From CAWIXB01 sp963839955 (GTDB lineage Bacteria > Actinomycetota > Actinomycetes > JACCUZ01): DNA of 64,000 nt. A model generated the notes under the pieces. It ran no database searches. It saw only the letters and a program-made list of their open reading frames with translations, and was not told the origin of the DNA. Position 1 is the first letter of the stretch. Every line of letters starts with the position of its first letter. The DNA lies in the NCBI GenBank assembly GCA_963839955.1, contig CAWIXB010000001.1, positions 3,100,001 through 3,164,000 on the forward strand, written 5' to 3'. The translations under genes and the position numbers were made by a program. Below, in pieces: positions 17,280-27,288 of the stretch.

Positions 17280-18995
17280 TCATGCCCCGCCGGGGTGCGT
17301 CTCACTCCGCATCCAGCCGCGCTCTGCCGGTCGACCGGGGGCAACCGGCTGGATCGGGACGTACGCCGACCCGAGTGGCGGCCGTGGGTCGGCGTTACCC
17401 CGATTGGGCCAGAAAGCCATCGCGCGCTCGGCCTGCGCGGTGATCGTGAGAGACGGGTTGACCCCGAGGTTCGCCGTCACGGCAGCACCGTCGACGACAT
17501 GCAGGCCCGGATGACCGAACACCCGGTGCCACGCGTCCACGACGCCCCGCTCAGCATTCGCCCCGATCGGGCACCCGCCGAGGAAGTGTGCGGTCATGGG
17601 TGTGCCCAGCAGGTCGGCCCAGCCACCTCCCGGCTCGCCGTCGATGTGCGCGGCGAGACGACGTGCGGCCTCGTTGCCGGCCGGGATCCACGACGGGCTC
17701 GGCGCACCGTGCCCCTGCCGCGAGGTGAGCCGCCACCGACCGAACAACCCGCGCCGGCCGGAAAGCACGAGCGAGTTGTCGACCGACTGCATCACCAGGC
17801 CGATGATCGTGGTCTCCGACCAGCGCCGCAGCCACAACGAGCGCGCGAGCACACCGGGCCGGCGCACTGCCTCGGTGAGCCACGACGTCAACCGGCGTGG
17901 TCCCGCGGCCCCGTCGGTCAGCAGCGTCGAGAGCATCCCCATCGCGTTGGAGCCACGGCCGTAGCGCACTGGCTCGATGTGCGTGTCGGGGGCGGGGTGG
18001 AACGACGACGTGATCGCGACGCCCCTCGAGTAGTCCACGTCGCGGCGTCGCGACCGGGCACCCACGAGTGACTCCGAGTTGGTGCGCGTCAGCTCGCCCA
18101 GCCGCGGCGACAGCCTGGGCAGCACACCGGAGTCGCGCATCCGGTGCAGCAGCCGTTGCGTGCCGTAGGTGCCGGCCGCCATCACGACCTGGTCGGCCGT
18201 GAACGTACGACGGCTGCGACTCGCGGACCACGCGCCCGTGCGGACCGTGTCCACGGCGTACCCGCGCGGCAACGGGCGCACCGCCGTCACCGTCGTGAGC
18301 GGCCGCACGCGCGCGCCGGCGCGCTCTGCCAGCCAGAGGTAGTTCTTCGGCAGGGTGTTCTTCGCGCCGTAACGGCAACCGGTCATGCACGCACCGCACT
18401 CGAGACAACCGGTGCGCGAGGGACCCGCGCCGCCGAAGTACGGGTCGTCGACCGTCTCCCCCGGCGGTGCGCCGAAGAAGACGCCGACCGGCGCAAGCCG
18501 GAAGGTGTCCTCGACACCCATCTCGCGCGCGACGGCGCGCATCGCGACGTCGCTCGGTGTCACGGTGGGATTCGTCACCACGCCCAACATGCGCTTGGCG
18601 AGCCCGTAGTAAGGCCGCAGCTCAGCTCGCCAGTCGGCGACGGAACGCCACTGTGGGTCGTCGTAGAACGCATCGAGCGGCTCGTACAGCGTGTTGGCGT
18701 AGACGAGCGACCCACCGCCCACGCCGGCGCCCGCGAGCACCATGACGTGCGGCAGTCGGTGGATGCGCTGGATGCCATAGCAACCCAGCCGTGGCGCCCA
18801 CAGGAATCGGCGCAGGTTCCACGACGTCTTTGCGAACTCGTCGTCGGCGAAGCGACGACCGGCCTCCAGGACGCCGACGCGGTAGCCCTTCTCGGTCAGG
18901 CGCAACGCGCTCACCGAGCCGCCGAAACCCGAGCCCACGACGAGGACGTCGAAATGATCGTCGTCATGATTGCGCCCGCGGGCGCCGACACTCAC
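17280..18995 (-). CDS. GMC oxidoreductase, cholesterol oxidase ChoD-like
   Basis: A 571-residue FAD enzyme close in layout and length to mycobacterial ChoD. The FAD dinucleotide motif VVGSGFGGSVSALRL lies at ~15, GAGVGGGSLVYAN at ~80 and GMC C-terminal VDGAAVTANLGVNPSLT near 530. A CxxCxxCxxxC run (GCLECGACMTGC, ~190) is also present, which ChoD proteins share. ChoD's true substrate in mycobacteria is debated, so cholesterol oxidation is not assured. GTG 18995 overlaps the aldehyde dehydrogenase stop as GTGA, which fixes the start; the open frame continues another ~100 codons inside the neighbouring gene without homology. The guaB-guaB3-choD order matches mycobacteria. Confidence 0.87.
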   Translation of the reverse strand: MSVGARGRNHDDDHFDVLVVGSGFGGSVSALRLTEKGYRVGVLEAGRRFADDEFAKTSWNLRRFLWAPRLGCYGIQRIHRLPHVMVLAGAGVGGGSLVYANTLYEPLDAFYDDPQWRSVADWRAELRPYYGLAKRMLGVVTNPTVTPSDVAMRAVAREMGVEDTFRLAPVGVFFGAPPGETVDDPYFGGAGPSRTGCLECGACMTGCRYGAKNTLPKNYLWLAERAGARVRPLTTVTAVRPLPRGYAVDTVRTGAWSASRSRRTFTADQVVMAAGTYGTQRLLHRMRDSGVLPRLSPRLGELTRTNSESLVGARSRRRDVDYSRGVAITSSFHPAPDTHIEPVRYGRGSNAMGMLSTLLTDGAAGPRRLTSWLTEAVRRPGVLARSLWLRRWSETTIIGLVMQSVDNSLVLSGRRGLFGRWRLTSRQGHGAPSPSWIPAGNEAARRLAAHIDGEPGGGWADLLGTPMTAHFLGGCPIGANAERGVVDAWHRVFGHPGLHVVDGAAVTANLGVNPSLTITAQAERAMAFWPNRGNADPRPPLGSAYVPIQPVAPGRPAERGWMRSETHPGGA

Positions 18996-20560
18996 CGCCG
19001 ACCCAATGCCTTCATCACCCGGAACGCGCCGCTCAGCCCGCGCGACCACGTCTCGTAGCCCATCCCTGCCGGCGGGTCGAAGCCACGCACGCGTTGCACG
19101 GCGACGGTCTGCGTCTCGGTGTAGCGGAGGATGCCCTCTCGCCCGTGCCGGCGCCCGAGCCCGCTGTTCTTGCGTCCACCCATCGGTGACGATGTCGTCC
19201 CCCACGACGCGATGTAGCCCTCGTTGACGCTGACCGTGCCGGTCTGCAGGCGAGCCGCGAGACGACGACCGCGCGCCACGTCGCGGGTCCACACAGCGGC
19301 GTTCAGCCCGTACGGCGAGTCGTTGGCCCGGTCCAGCGCCTCGTCCTCGTCGCGGACCGGGTAGACGGAGACAAGTGGACCGAACGTCTCGTCGCTGCAG
19401 ACATCCATGTCGTCCGTGACGCCGGAGAGCACTGTTGGTTCGTAGAACAGCGGCCCGACATCGGGTCGGGCCCGGCCGCCCACGAGGACGGTCGCCCCCT
19501 TGGCCACGGCGTCCTCGACATGCTCAGTGACGCGCGCGAGCTGCGCAGGCGAGATCAGCGACCCGACGTCCGGCTCGTAGTCGAGGCTCGCGCCGAGACG
19601 CAACGCCCGCGTCCGGCGCACCAGCCGGTCGACGAACGCGTCGTACACGGCGTCGACGACGTAGATGCGCTCGGTCGACAGGCAGAGCTGTCCGGCAGTC
19701 GAGAAGCAGTCGCGCACCGCGACCTCGGCCGCTCGGTCGAGGTCGGCGTCGGCCGCGATCACCATCGGGTTCTTGCCTCCGAGCTCCAGGGAGCACCCGA
19801 CGAGCCGACGCGCGCACCGCTCGGCGACGCGGCGGCCGACCTGCGTGCTCCCGGTGAAGCAGACGTAGTCGCCGCCGTCGACGACGGCCTCGCCGACCGT
19901 GGGCCCGTCGCCGAGCACGACCTGCCAGAGGCCAACGGGTAGACCTGCCTCGACGGCGAGCGCACGGATCCACAGCGCGGTGAGCGCGGTCTGGGTGTCG
20001 GGCTTGTGCACGACCGCGTTGCCCGCGACGAACGCGGGGATCGCGTCGGAGACCGCAAGTGTCAGCGGGTAGTTCCACGGCGAGACGATGCCGACGACTC
20101 CCTTGGGGTGGCGCAGCTCGGCGCTGCGGGACAGCACCGGTGCCAGGCCGGTGTGCCGGACCGGCCGCAGGTAGGACGCACCGCGCCGGCCGTAGTGGCG
20201 CGCGTTGAGTGCGACGTCGCCCACCTCCTCGAACGCGTGCCGCCGTGACTTGCCGGTTTCGAGCTGGATGAGGTCGAGCACCTCGTCGCGGCGGTCGAGA
20301 ACCAGATCGTGCAGCCGCAGCAGCACCGCGGCGCGGGAGGCGGCCGGGCGACGCGCCCAGGCCTCCTGCGCGCGGCGCGCGGATGCGTAGGCGACCTCGA
20401 CGTCGGCCGGCGTGGACAGCGGGAGGTCGGCCAGCGCACGCCCGGTAAAGGGCGAGGTGGTGGTGGCCCGGTCCGGGCGCGCCCCGGTCACCACGTCGGC
20501 GGTGAGCCGCGCGACGACGGCGTCGTCGAGCATCGGTGGGACCGCCAGGTCTGTGGTCAT
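18992..20560 (-). CDS. Aldehyde dehydrogenase, succinate-semialdehyde type (GabD2-like)
   Basis: A 522-residue NAD(P)-dependent aldehyde dehydrogenase. SPWNYPLTL, VVHKPDTQT, FTGSTQVGRRV, the general-base Glu in LELGGKNPM, the catalytic Cys in STAGQLCLSTERI and ETFGPLVSVYPV are all visible. The run SPMGGRKNSGLGRRHGREG...YTETQTVAVQR fits the GabD2 succinic-semialdehyde dehydrogenase branch of mycobacteria. ATG 20560 is chosen; a TTG three codons upstream is less likely. It overlaps the ChoD-like gene by 4 bases and is 34 bases downstream of guaB3, so the guaB to SDR series may be one transcript. Confidence 0.87.
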   Translation of the reverse strand: MTTDLAVPPMLDDAVVARLTADVVTGARPDRATTTSPFTGRALADLPLSTPADVEVAYASARRAQEAWARRPAASRAAVLLRLHDLVLDRRDEVLDLIQLETGKSRRHAFEEVGDVALNARHYGRRGASYLRPVRHTGLAPVLSRSAELRHPKGVVGIVSPWNYPLTLAVSDAIPAFVAGNAVVHKPDTQTALTALWIRALAVEAGLPVGLWQVVLGDGPTVGEAVVDGGDYVCFTGSTQVGRRVAERCARRLVGCSLELGGKNPMVIAADADLDRAAEVAVRDCFSTAGQLCLSTERIYVVDAVYDAFVDRLVRRTRALRLGASLDYEPDVGSLISPAQLARVTEHVEDAVAKGATVLVGGRARPDVGPLFYEPTVLSGVTDDMDVCSDETFGPLVSVYPVRDEDEALDRANDSPYGLNAAVWTRDVARGRRLAARLQTGTVSVNEGYIASWGTTSSPMGGRKNSGLGRRHGREGILRYTETQTVAVQRVRGFDPPAGMGYETWSRGLSGAFRVMKALGRR

Positions 20561-20594
20561 GACGGGCAATTTACCCGTCGGTAACGTCCCCCAA

Positions 20595-21704
20595 TCAGCG
20601 GGCGACGGTGACCTCGACCCGCTGGAACTCCTTGAGGTCGGAGTAGCCCGTGGTCGCCATGGCCCGGCGCAGCGCTCCGACGAGGTTCATCGAGCCGTCG
20701 GAGACCCGCGACGGCCCGGACAGGATCTCGGCGAGCGAGCCCACCGTGCCCACCCGCACCCGCTCGCCGCGGGGCAGCTCGGCGTGGTGCGCCTCCGACC
20801 CCCAGTGCCAGCCGCGGCCCGGCGCCTCGCTCGCGCGCGCCAGCGGCGACCCCATCATCACTGCGTCGGCCCCGCACGCGATGGCCTTCGACACGTCGCC
20901 GGAGAGCCCGACGCCGCCGTCGGCGATCACGTGCACGTAGCGCCCACCCGACTCGTCGAGGTAGTCGCGCCGCGCCGCGTGCACGTCGGCGACCGCCGAC
21001 GCCATCGGCACCGAGACACCGAGGACCGAGCGGGTGGTGTGCGACGCACCGCCGCCGAACCCGACAAGGACGCCGGCCGCACCGGTGCGCATAAGGTGCA
21101 GCGCCGCCTGGTAGGTCGCGCAGCCGCCGACGATGACAGGCACGTCGAGCTCGTAGATGAACTCCTTGAGGTTCAGCGGCTCGGTGCGCCCCGAGACGTG
21201 CTCGGCACTGACCGTCGTCCCTCTGATGACGAACAGGTCGACACCTGCGTCGACCACCGTCTTCCACAGCTGCGCGGTGCGCTGCGGCGACAGGGCAGCC
21301 GCGACCGTGACACCCGCCGCGCGCACCGCCTCGATGCGCGAGGTGATCAGCTCGGGCCGGATGGGCTCGTCGTAGATCTCCTGCATCCGCCGGGTCACCT
21401 CGGCGTCGTCGAGTCCCGCGATCTCGGCGAGCAGCGGCTCCGGGTCGTCGTACCTGGTCCAGAGCCCTTCGAGGTTGAGCACTCCCAGCCCGCCCTGGCG
21501 GCCCAGCGCGACGGCGATGTCGGGCGAGACGACGGAGTCCATCGGCGCGGCGAGCACCGGGATCTCGAAACGGTAGGCGTCGATCTGCCACGCGACCGAC
21601 ACCTCCTCGGGGTCGCGGGTGCGCCGGCTGGGGACGATCGCGATGTCGTCGAAGGAGTACGCCGTGCGGCCGCGCTTGCCCCGGCCGATCTCGACCTCGG
21701 TCAT
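20595..21704 (-). CDS. guaB3: GuaB3 family IMP dehydrogenase-related protein
   Basis: A 369-residue TIM-barrel protein of the IMPDH/GMP reductase superfamily without CBS domains. It starts EIGRGKRGRTAYSFDDIAIVPSRRTRDP, the GuaB3 signature. The loop that carries the catalytic Cys in IMPDH (GSICTTR) reads GGASHTTRSVLG here, so Cys is replaced and ordinary IMPDH chemistry is unlikely. The actinobacterial GuaB3 group has no agreed role. It lies 15 bases downstream of guaB, same strand, so they are co-transcribed. Confidence 0.9.
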   Translation of the reverse strand: MTEVEIGRGKRGRTAYSFDDIAIVPSRRTRDPEEVSVAWQIDAYRFEIPVLAAPMDSVVSPDIAVALGRQGGLGVLNLEGLWTRYDDPEPLLAEIAGLDDAEVTRRMQEIYDEPIRPELITSRIEAVRAAGVTVAAALSPQRTAQLWKTVVDAGVDLFVIRGTTVSAEHVSGRTEPLNLKEFIYELDVPVIVGGCATYQAALHLMRTGAAGVLVGFGGGASHTTRSVLGVSVPMASAVADVHAARRDYLDESGGRYVHVIADGGVGLSGDVSKAIACGADAVMMGSPLARASEAPGRGWHWGSEAHHAELPRGERVRVGTVGSLAEILSGPSRVSDGSMNLVGALRRAMATTGYSDLKEFQRVEVTVAR

Positions 21705-21719
21705 CGGTGGAGTCGCCCC

Positions 21720-23237
21720 TCAGCGGGAGTTGTAGTTGGGAGCCTCGGCGGTCATCCGCACGTCGTGGGGATGGCTCTCCTTGAGCGAGGCCGAGGTGAC
21801 CCTGATGAACTGACCCTTCTCCTGCAGCTCAGGGATGGTGCGGGCGCCGACGTAGAACATGGACTGCTGTAGGCCACCGATCAGCTGGTGGGCGACGGCG
21901 GAGAGTGGGCCGCGGTAGGCGACCTGACCCTCGATGCCCTCGGGAACGAGCTTGTCGTCGCTGGTGACCTCGCCCTGGAAGTAGCGGTCCTTGGAGTAGG
22001 ACTTCTTGCCGCGGCCCGACATCGCGGCGAGCGAGCCCATGCCGCGGTAGGACTTGTACTGCTTGCCGTTGACGAACACCAGCTCGCCCGGCGACTCCTC
22101 GCAGCCCGCCAGCAGTGAGCCGACCATCACCGTCTCTGCGCCGGCGACCAGCGCTTTCGCGATGTCGCCGGACTGCTGGAGGCCGCCGTCGGCGATGACG
22201 GGTACGCCGGCCGGCTGGCAGGCCAGCGACGCCTCGTAGACCGCCGTGACCTGGGGTACGCCGCAGCCGGTGACCACGCGAGTCGTGCAGATCGAGCCGG
22301 GACCGAAACCGACCTTGACCGCGTCCGCCCCGGCGTCGACGAGCGCCTGCGCCCCCTCGCGGGTGGCGACGTTGCCCCCGATCACCTGGACGTGGCGGGT
22401 GGCCGGGTCCTGCTTCAGCCGCGCCACCATGTCCAGCAGCATCCGCACGTGACCGTGAGCAGTGTCGGCGACGAGCACATCGACACCGGCCTCGACCAGC
22501 GTGGTGGCCCGCTGCCAGGCGTCGCCGAAGTAGCCGATGGCGGCGCCGACCATGAGCCGGCCGTGGCCGTCCTTGGAGGCGTGCGGGAACTGCTCGGACT
22601 TCACGAAGTCCTTGACCGTGATCAGCCCGGTCAGCCGGCCGGCGTCATCGATAAGGGGCAGCCGCTCCCGCTTGTGGTTGCGCAGGAGCATGGTGGCCTC
22701 CTCGCGGGAGATCCCCGAGGGACCGGTGATGAGCGGCATCGACGTCATCACCTCGTCGACCTTGGTGGACGCCCACTCGGCGACCGGCGTGAACCGGAGG
22801 TCGCGGTTGGTGATGATGCCGAGCAGTCGCTTGTCCGTGTCGACGACGGGAAAGCCGGAAACGCGGTACTCGCCGGCCAGCTGGTCGAGGTCCTCGAGCG
22901 TCGCGTCCGGGCCGATGGTGACGGGGTTGGAGATGATCCCGGTCTGGGTGCGCTTGACCAGGTCGACCTGGTAGGCCTGGTCGTCGAGCGAGAGGTTGCG
23001 GTGGAGCACGCCCACGCCGCCCTGGCGTGCCATCGCGATCGCCATCCGCGACTCGGTGACGGTGTCCATGGCGGCGCTCACCAGCGGCACCTTCAGCGAG
23101 ATCTCGCGCGTGAGCCGGGTCGTGGTGTCGACCTCGGAGGGCGCCATGTCTGACAGTCCCGGCAGCAGGAGCACGTCGTCGAAGGTCAGGCCCAGGGGAG
23201 CGAACGTCTCGGGATCATCCATCGAGGTCGTCGACAC
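21720..23237 (-). CDS. guaB: Inosine-5'-monophosphate dehydrogenase
   Basis: Oxidises IMP to XMP with NAD+, the first committed step to GMP. The 505-residue protein has the usual TIM barrel split by a CBS pair (~105-225: GPDATLEDLDQLAGEYRVSGFPVVD and ISREEATMLLRNHKRERLPLID). The catalytic loop is GFGPGSICTTRVVTG, with mobile flap residues YRGMGSLAAM. Start is GTG 23237 or ATG 23222 (MDDPETFAPLG); the ATG has a GGAAGG about 14 bases upstream, so it may be the used one. It lies between bldM and guaB3 on the same strand. Confidence 0.96.
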   Translation of the reverse strand: MSTTSMDDPETFAPLGLTFDDVLLLPGLSDMAPSEVDTTTRLTREISLKVPLVSAAMDTVTESRMAIAMARQGGVGVLHRNLSLDDQAYQVDLVKRTQTGIISNPVTIGPDATLEDLDQLAGEYRVSGFPVVDTDKRLLGIITNRDLRFTPVAEWASTKVDEVMTSMPLITGPSGISREEATMLLRNHKRERLPLIDDAGRLTGLITVKDFVKSEQFPHASKDGHGRLMVGAAIGYFGDAWQRATTLVEAGVDVLVADTAHGHVRMLLDMVARLKQDPATRHVQVIGGNVATREGAQALVDAGADAVKVGFGPGSICTTRVVTGCGVPQVTAVYEASLACQPAGVPVIADGGLQQSGDIAKALVAGAETVMVGSLLAGCEESPGELVFVNGKQYKSYRGMGSLAAMSGRGKKSYSKDRYFQGEVTSDDKLVPEGIEGQVAYRGPLSAVAHQLIGGLQQSMFYVGARTIPELQEKGQFIRVTSASLKESHPHDVRMTAEAPNYNSR

Positions 23238-23274
23238 CTTCCGCGTGGGGACGGGCGGACCTCCATGCTACCGA

Positions 23275-23883
23275 TCAGCGAACGAGGCCCCATCGGAAGC
23301 CGAGCGCGACAGCCTGCGCGCGGTCCGCGGCACCGAGCTTGCGGAACAGCCGGCGGGCGTGGGTCTTGACCGTGTCCTCGGAGAGATAGAGCTCCTTGCC
23401 GATCTCCGCGTTGCTGCGGCCGCGGCCCATGCCACGGACCACCTGCAGCTCGCGCTCGGTCAAGGTCGGAGGGGTGCCGGTCACATCGGAGCGCGGTCGG
23501 GCGGACTGGCCGGACGCGGTGTCCTGAAGAGCCTGCGTCACCATCGTGGCGAGCTCCTCACGTGAGGCGTCCTTCACGAGGTAGCCACGGGCGCCACCGT
23601 TGACCGCGCGGGCGACCCCCTCGACGTCCTCGGCCATCGTCATCATGATCACGCAGGCGTTCGGGGAGGCGGTGAGGATCCGCCTGGCCGCCTCGACACC
23701 GCCGATACCGGGCATCCGTACGTCGATGAGCGCGAGGTCGGGGCGCTCGGTCCCCCACCGGACGAGTCCTTCCTCGCCGGAGCCTGCCATGCAGACCCGG
23801 TCCACGCCTGGGATCGCGGCCACCGCACGCCGCAGCGCCTCGCGCGCAAGCGGCGAGTCGTCGCAGACGAGGACGGTGGACAC
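23275..23883 (-). CDS. bldM: BldM-like NarL/LuxR-type response regulator
   Basis: A 202-residue regulator with an N-terminal receiver domain and a C-terminal LuxR helix-turn-helix. It opens STVLVCDDSPLAREALRRAV and ends RLFRKLGAADRAQAVALGFRWGLVR, very close to Streptomyces BldM, and it sits beside guaB as in Streptomyces. The phosphoacceptor Asp is in LALIDVRMPG, with the Lys of YLVKDAS. The HTH reads LTERELQVVRGMGRGRSNAEIGKELYLSEDTVKTH. BldM controls aerial development genes in Streptomyces; in a simple-morphology actinomycete the targets are unknown. GTG 23883 is used because homology starts there; the open frame extends 11 codons more. Confidence 0.87.
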   Translation of the reverse strand: MSTVLVCDDSPLAREALRRAVAAIPGVDRVCMAGSGEEGLVRWGTERPDLALIDVRMPGIGGVEAARRILTASPNACVIMMTMAEDVEGVARAVNGGARGYLVKDASREELATMVTQALQDTASGQSARPRSDVTGTPPTLTERELQVVRGMGRGRSNAEIGKELYLSEDTVKTHARRLFRKLGAADRAQAVALGFRWGLVR

Positions 23884-24015
23884 GGCAGGACCTCCCGGGT
23901 TGCGAAGGGGACGCACCGGGACGATGCGTCACCTCACGGCCAGGGGGCTCCCAGTCGCTCCCTTGCTCCATCGGCACGGGATGGGGCGATCGTGAGCGTT
24001 TTCGCCAGGCCTTAG

Positions 24016-25038
24016 TCAGGACGAAACGGACCCGCCCTCGCTGACCCCGCAGGCAGCCACCGCAGCGTCCACGGCGAACTCGAGGTCAGGACACCAGCGC
24101 ATACCGGCAGGAATGATGTCCAGCACCCAGCCCGGCCCGCCGAGCAGCACGGTCGGGGACGGCCGGACCGCGGGGACCACGGCCAGCCGATCGGGGTGCA
24201 GCATGCCCGCGGCGCCCTGCGACCAGGCGAAGACCACCGCCGCGCCGGTGCGGGCCACCGCCTCGGCCAGCGCGGCGACCGGCAGCCGGGTGCCGAGCAT
24301 GCGGACGGCCACCTGCCGCTCCGCGAGCGCGGCAGCGAGCGCGTGCAACGGGAGACGGTGCTCCTCGAACTCCACCGCTGCGACCAGGACGGGGCGACTG
24401 TTGAGCGGCTCGGTCAGTCGACGGGTCACCTGGCGCAGGGCGTCCTCGGCCGACTCGCTGAGCAGGTGCTCCACCTCGACGCCCGCTCCGGTGGCCCGCC
24501 AGCGCTCACCCACGCCGCTGAGGACGGGGAGCAGCAGCCCGGTCCACGTCTCCAGGACCCCGCGGCGGCGCAGGCTGGCCATGACGAGGCCGGTGCACGC
24601 TGCGCTGTCGAGGGCCATCGCGGCCCGGGCCAGCCCCCGGGCGGCGGGTGAGGCGTCGCGCAGCGGGAGGACCCGCCCGCCGCCCGAGCGCTGGCTACGG
24701 CGCGTCCTGCGCATCTCGGCCGCCGCGGGCGGCAACGGAGGGATCGAGCCGGGGTCGGCGTCGCGGGCGGCCCGCGCTGCGTCGGCCGGCGCGACGCCTT
24801 CGAGCATCAGCCGGCGCATCAGCGTCAGCCGGGCGAGGTCGTCGCCGGTGTAGCGGCGGTGCGCGCCGGCCACGTGGCCGGACGGGCCGACGCCGTAGCG
24901 ACGGTCCCAGGTCCGCAGCGTGCCCGCCGCCACACCGAGGCGGCGGGCCACCACCGCGACGCCGAGCCCGACGTCCAGGTCGGGCGCGGCGTGCGAGGCG
25001 GGCGGCGGGTCGCCCATGTCAGCTGCCATCGCGAGCAT
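24016..25038 (-). CDS. MerR-type regulator with cobalamin-binding (CarH/LitR-like) domain
   Basis: A 340-residue regulator. Residues ~25-95 form a MerR winged helix (VARRLGVAAGTLRTWDRRYGV...GAHRRYTGDDLARL). After a linker, a four-helix plus B12-binding region shows W180-x9-E190-H191 (WRATGAGVEVEH) and a candidate lower-ligand His227 in FEEHRLPLH, then a Rossmann-like end VLLGGPGW. W-x9-EH and the His about 35 residues later are the marks of adenosylcobalamin-dependent, light-responsive CarH/LitR repressors, so AdoCbl binding is plausible. The canonical ExHxxG has Pro instead of Gly here. It is 21 bases downstream of groEL on the same strand. ATG 25038 has no clear ribosome site; ATG 25029 or 25017 are alternatives. 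Confidence 0.8.
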   Translation of the reverse strand: MLAMAADMGDPPPASHAAPDLDVGLGVAVVARRLGVAAGTLRTWDRRYGVGPSGHVAGAHRRYTGDDLARLTLMRRLMLEGVAPADAARAARDADPGSIPPLPPAAAEMRRTRRSQRSGGGRVLPLRDASPAARGLARAAMALDSAACTGLVMASLRRRGVLETWTGLLLPVLSGVGERWRATGAGVEVEHLLSESAEDALRQVTRRLTEPLNSRPVLVAAVEFEEHRLPLHALAAALAERQVAVRMLGTRLPVAALAEAVARTGAAVVFAWSQGAAGMLHPDRLAVVPAVRPSPTVLLGGPGWVLDIIPAGMRWCPDLEFAVDAAVAACGVSEGGSVSS

Positions 25039-25059
25039 TGTGCCCGCAGTGGCCGGGCC

Positions 25060-26694
<1,635 letters not shown>

Positions 26695-26721
26695 GGGGTT
26701 TCCGTAGTCCTTTCACGACGA

Positions 26722-26757
26722 CGCCCCGGGGAGCCGGACGTCCGGCCGCCCGGGGCG
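26722..26757. other. Strong stem-loop between groES and groEL
   Basis: Outer arms CGCCCCGGG (26722-26730) and CCCGGGGCG (26749-26757) are perfectly complementary. Inside them lies a second palindrome GCCGGAC/GTCCGGC (26733-26746). In the groES-groEL transcript this would fold into a very stable GC-rich hairpin about 30 bases before the groEL start. There is no T-run on the minus strand after it, so it is unlike a simple terminator. It could limit read-through, mark an mRNA processing point or shield the groEL mRNA end. Confidence 0.7.
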
Positions 26758-26795
26758 GTGTCTCTGGTGAACGTCTCAGTTCTTGATGACGCGAA

Positions 26796-27101
26796 CTACT
26801 TCTCGATGACCGCGAGGACGTCTCGGGCCGAGAGGACGAGGTATTCCTCGCCGTTGTACTTGACCTCAGTACCGCCGTACTTGCTGTAGAGCACGGTGTC
26901 GCCGACGCTGACGTCGAGCGGCACGCGTGCGCCCTCCTCGAAGCGGCCCGGGCCGACAGCAAGGACGGTGCCCTCCTGGGGCTTCTCCTTGGCGGTGTCC
27001 GGGATCACGAGGCCCGACGCGGTGGTCTGCTCGGCGTCGGACTGCTGGACCACGATGCGGTCCTCGAGCGGCTTGATGGCAACCTTGGTGGCCGTCGTCA
27101 C
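26796..27101 (-). CDS. groES: Co-chaperonin GroES
   Basis: A 101-residue 10-kDa chaperonin that caps GroEL. KPLEDRIVV, ASGLVIPDTAKEKPQEGTVLAVGPG, the mobile-loop region and YSKYGGTEVKYNGEEYLVLSARDVLAVI are all typical. GTG 27101 is chosen since GGGAG lies about 8 bases upstream and homology starts there; the frame is open for 38 more codons. First gene of the groES-groEL operon. Confidence 0.97.
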   Translation of the reverse strand: MTTATKVAIKPLEDRIVVQQSDAEQTTASGLVIPDTAKEKPQEGTVLAVGPGRFEEGARVPLDVSVGDTVLYSKYGGTEVKYNGEEYLVLSARDVLAVIEK

Positions 27102-27202
27102 GTTCTGACTCCCTGTCGCAGAAGATCTCACGAGCGGTAGGGCGAAGTGACCTGGTCGTCCGCCGTCGCGGGGGCCGGACTGCCCTGGTCCTTGCCGTCT
27201 CG

Positions 27203-27229
27203 TTGGCACACTCACATCGAGAGTGCCAA
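27203..27229. promoter_or_regulatory. CIRCE element 1 (HrcA operator)
   Basis: TTGGCACAC-N9-GAGTGCCAA, against the consensus TTAGCACTC-N9-GAGTGCTAA. The right arm has one mismatch and the left arm two. It lies about 100 bases ahead of groES, on the downstream side of the promoter. Confidence 0.88.
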
Positions 27230-27233
27230 TGCG

Positions 27234-27263
27234 AATCTAGGCGCCGAACTGGCACTCGGTCAA
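27234..27263 (-). promoter_or_regulatory. Predicted groES-groEL promoter
   Basis: On the minus strand, TTGACC (27258-27263) and TAGATT (27234-27239) are separated by 18 bases, a good match to a vegetative -35/-10 pair. The -35 falls in the spacer of CIRCE 2, and the -10 lies between the two CIRCE elements, so HrcA bound at either would block the polymerase. Confidence 0.7.
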
Positions 27264-27275
27264 CCCGAGTGCCAA
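27249..27275. promoter_or_regulatory. CIRCE element 2 (HrcA operator)
   Basis: CTGGCACTC-N9-GAGTGCCAA, centred 46 bases upstream of CIRCE 1. Both arms keep the GGCACTC/GAGTGCC core. Tandem CIRCE sites at groES are known in actinobacteria and imply heat-shock control by HrcA. Confidence 0.88.
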
Positions 27276-27288
27276 TTGAGCGGGAGTT

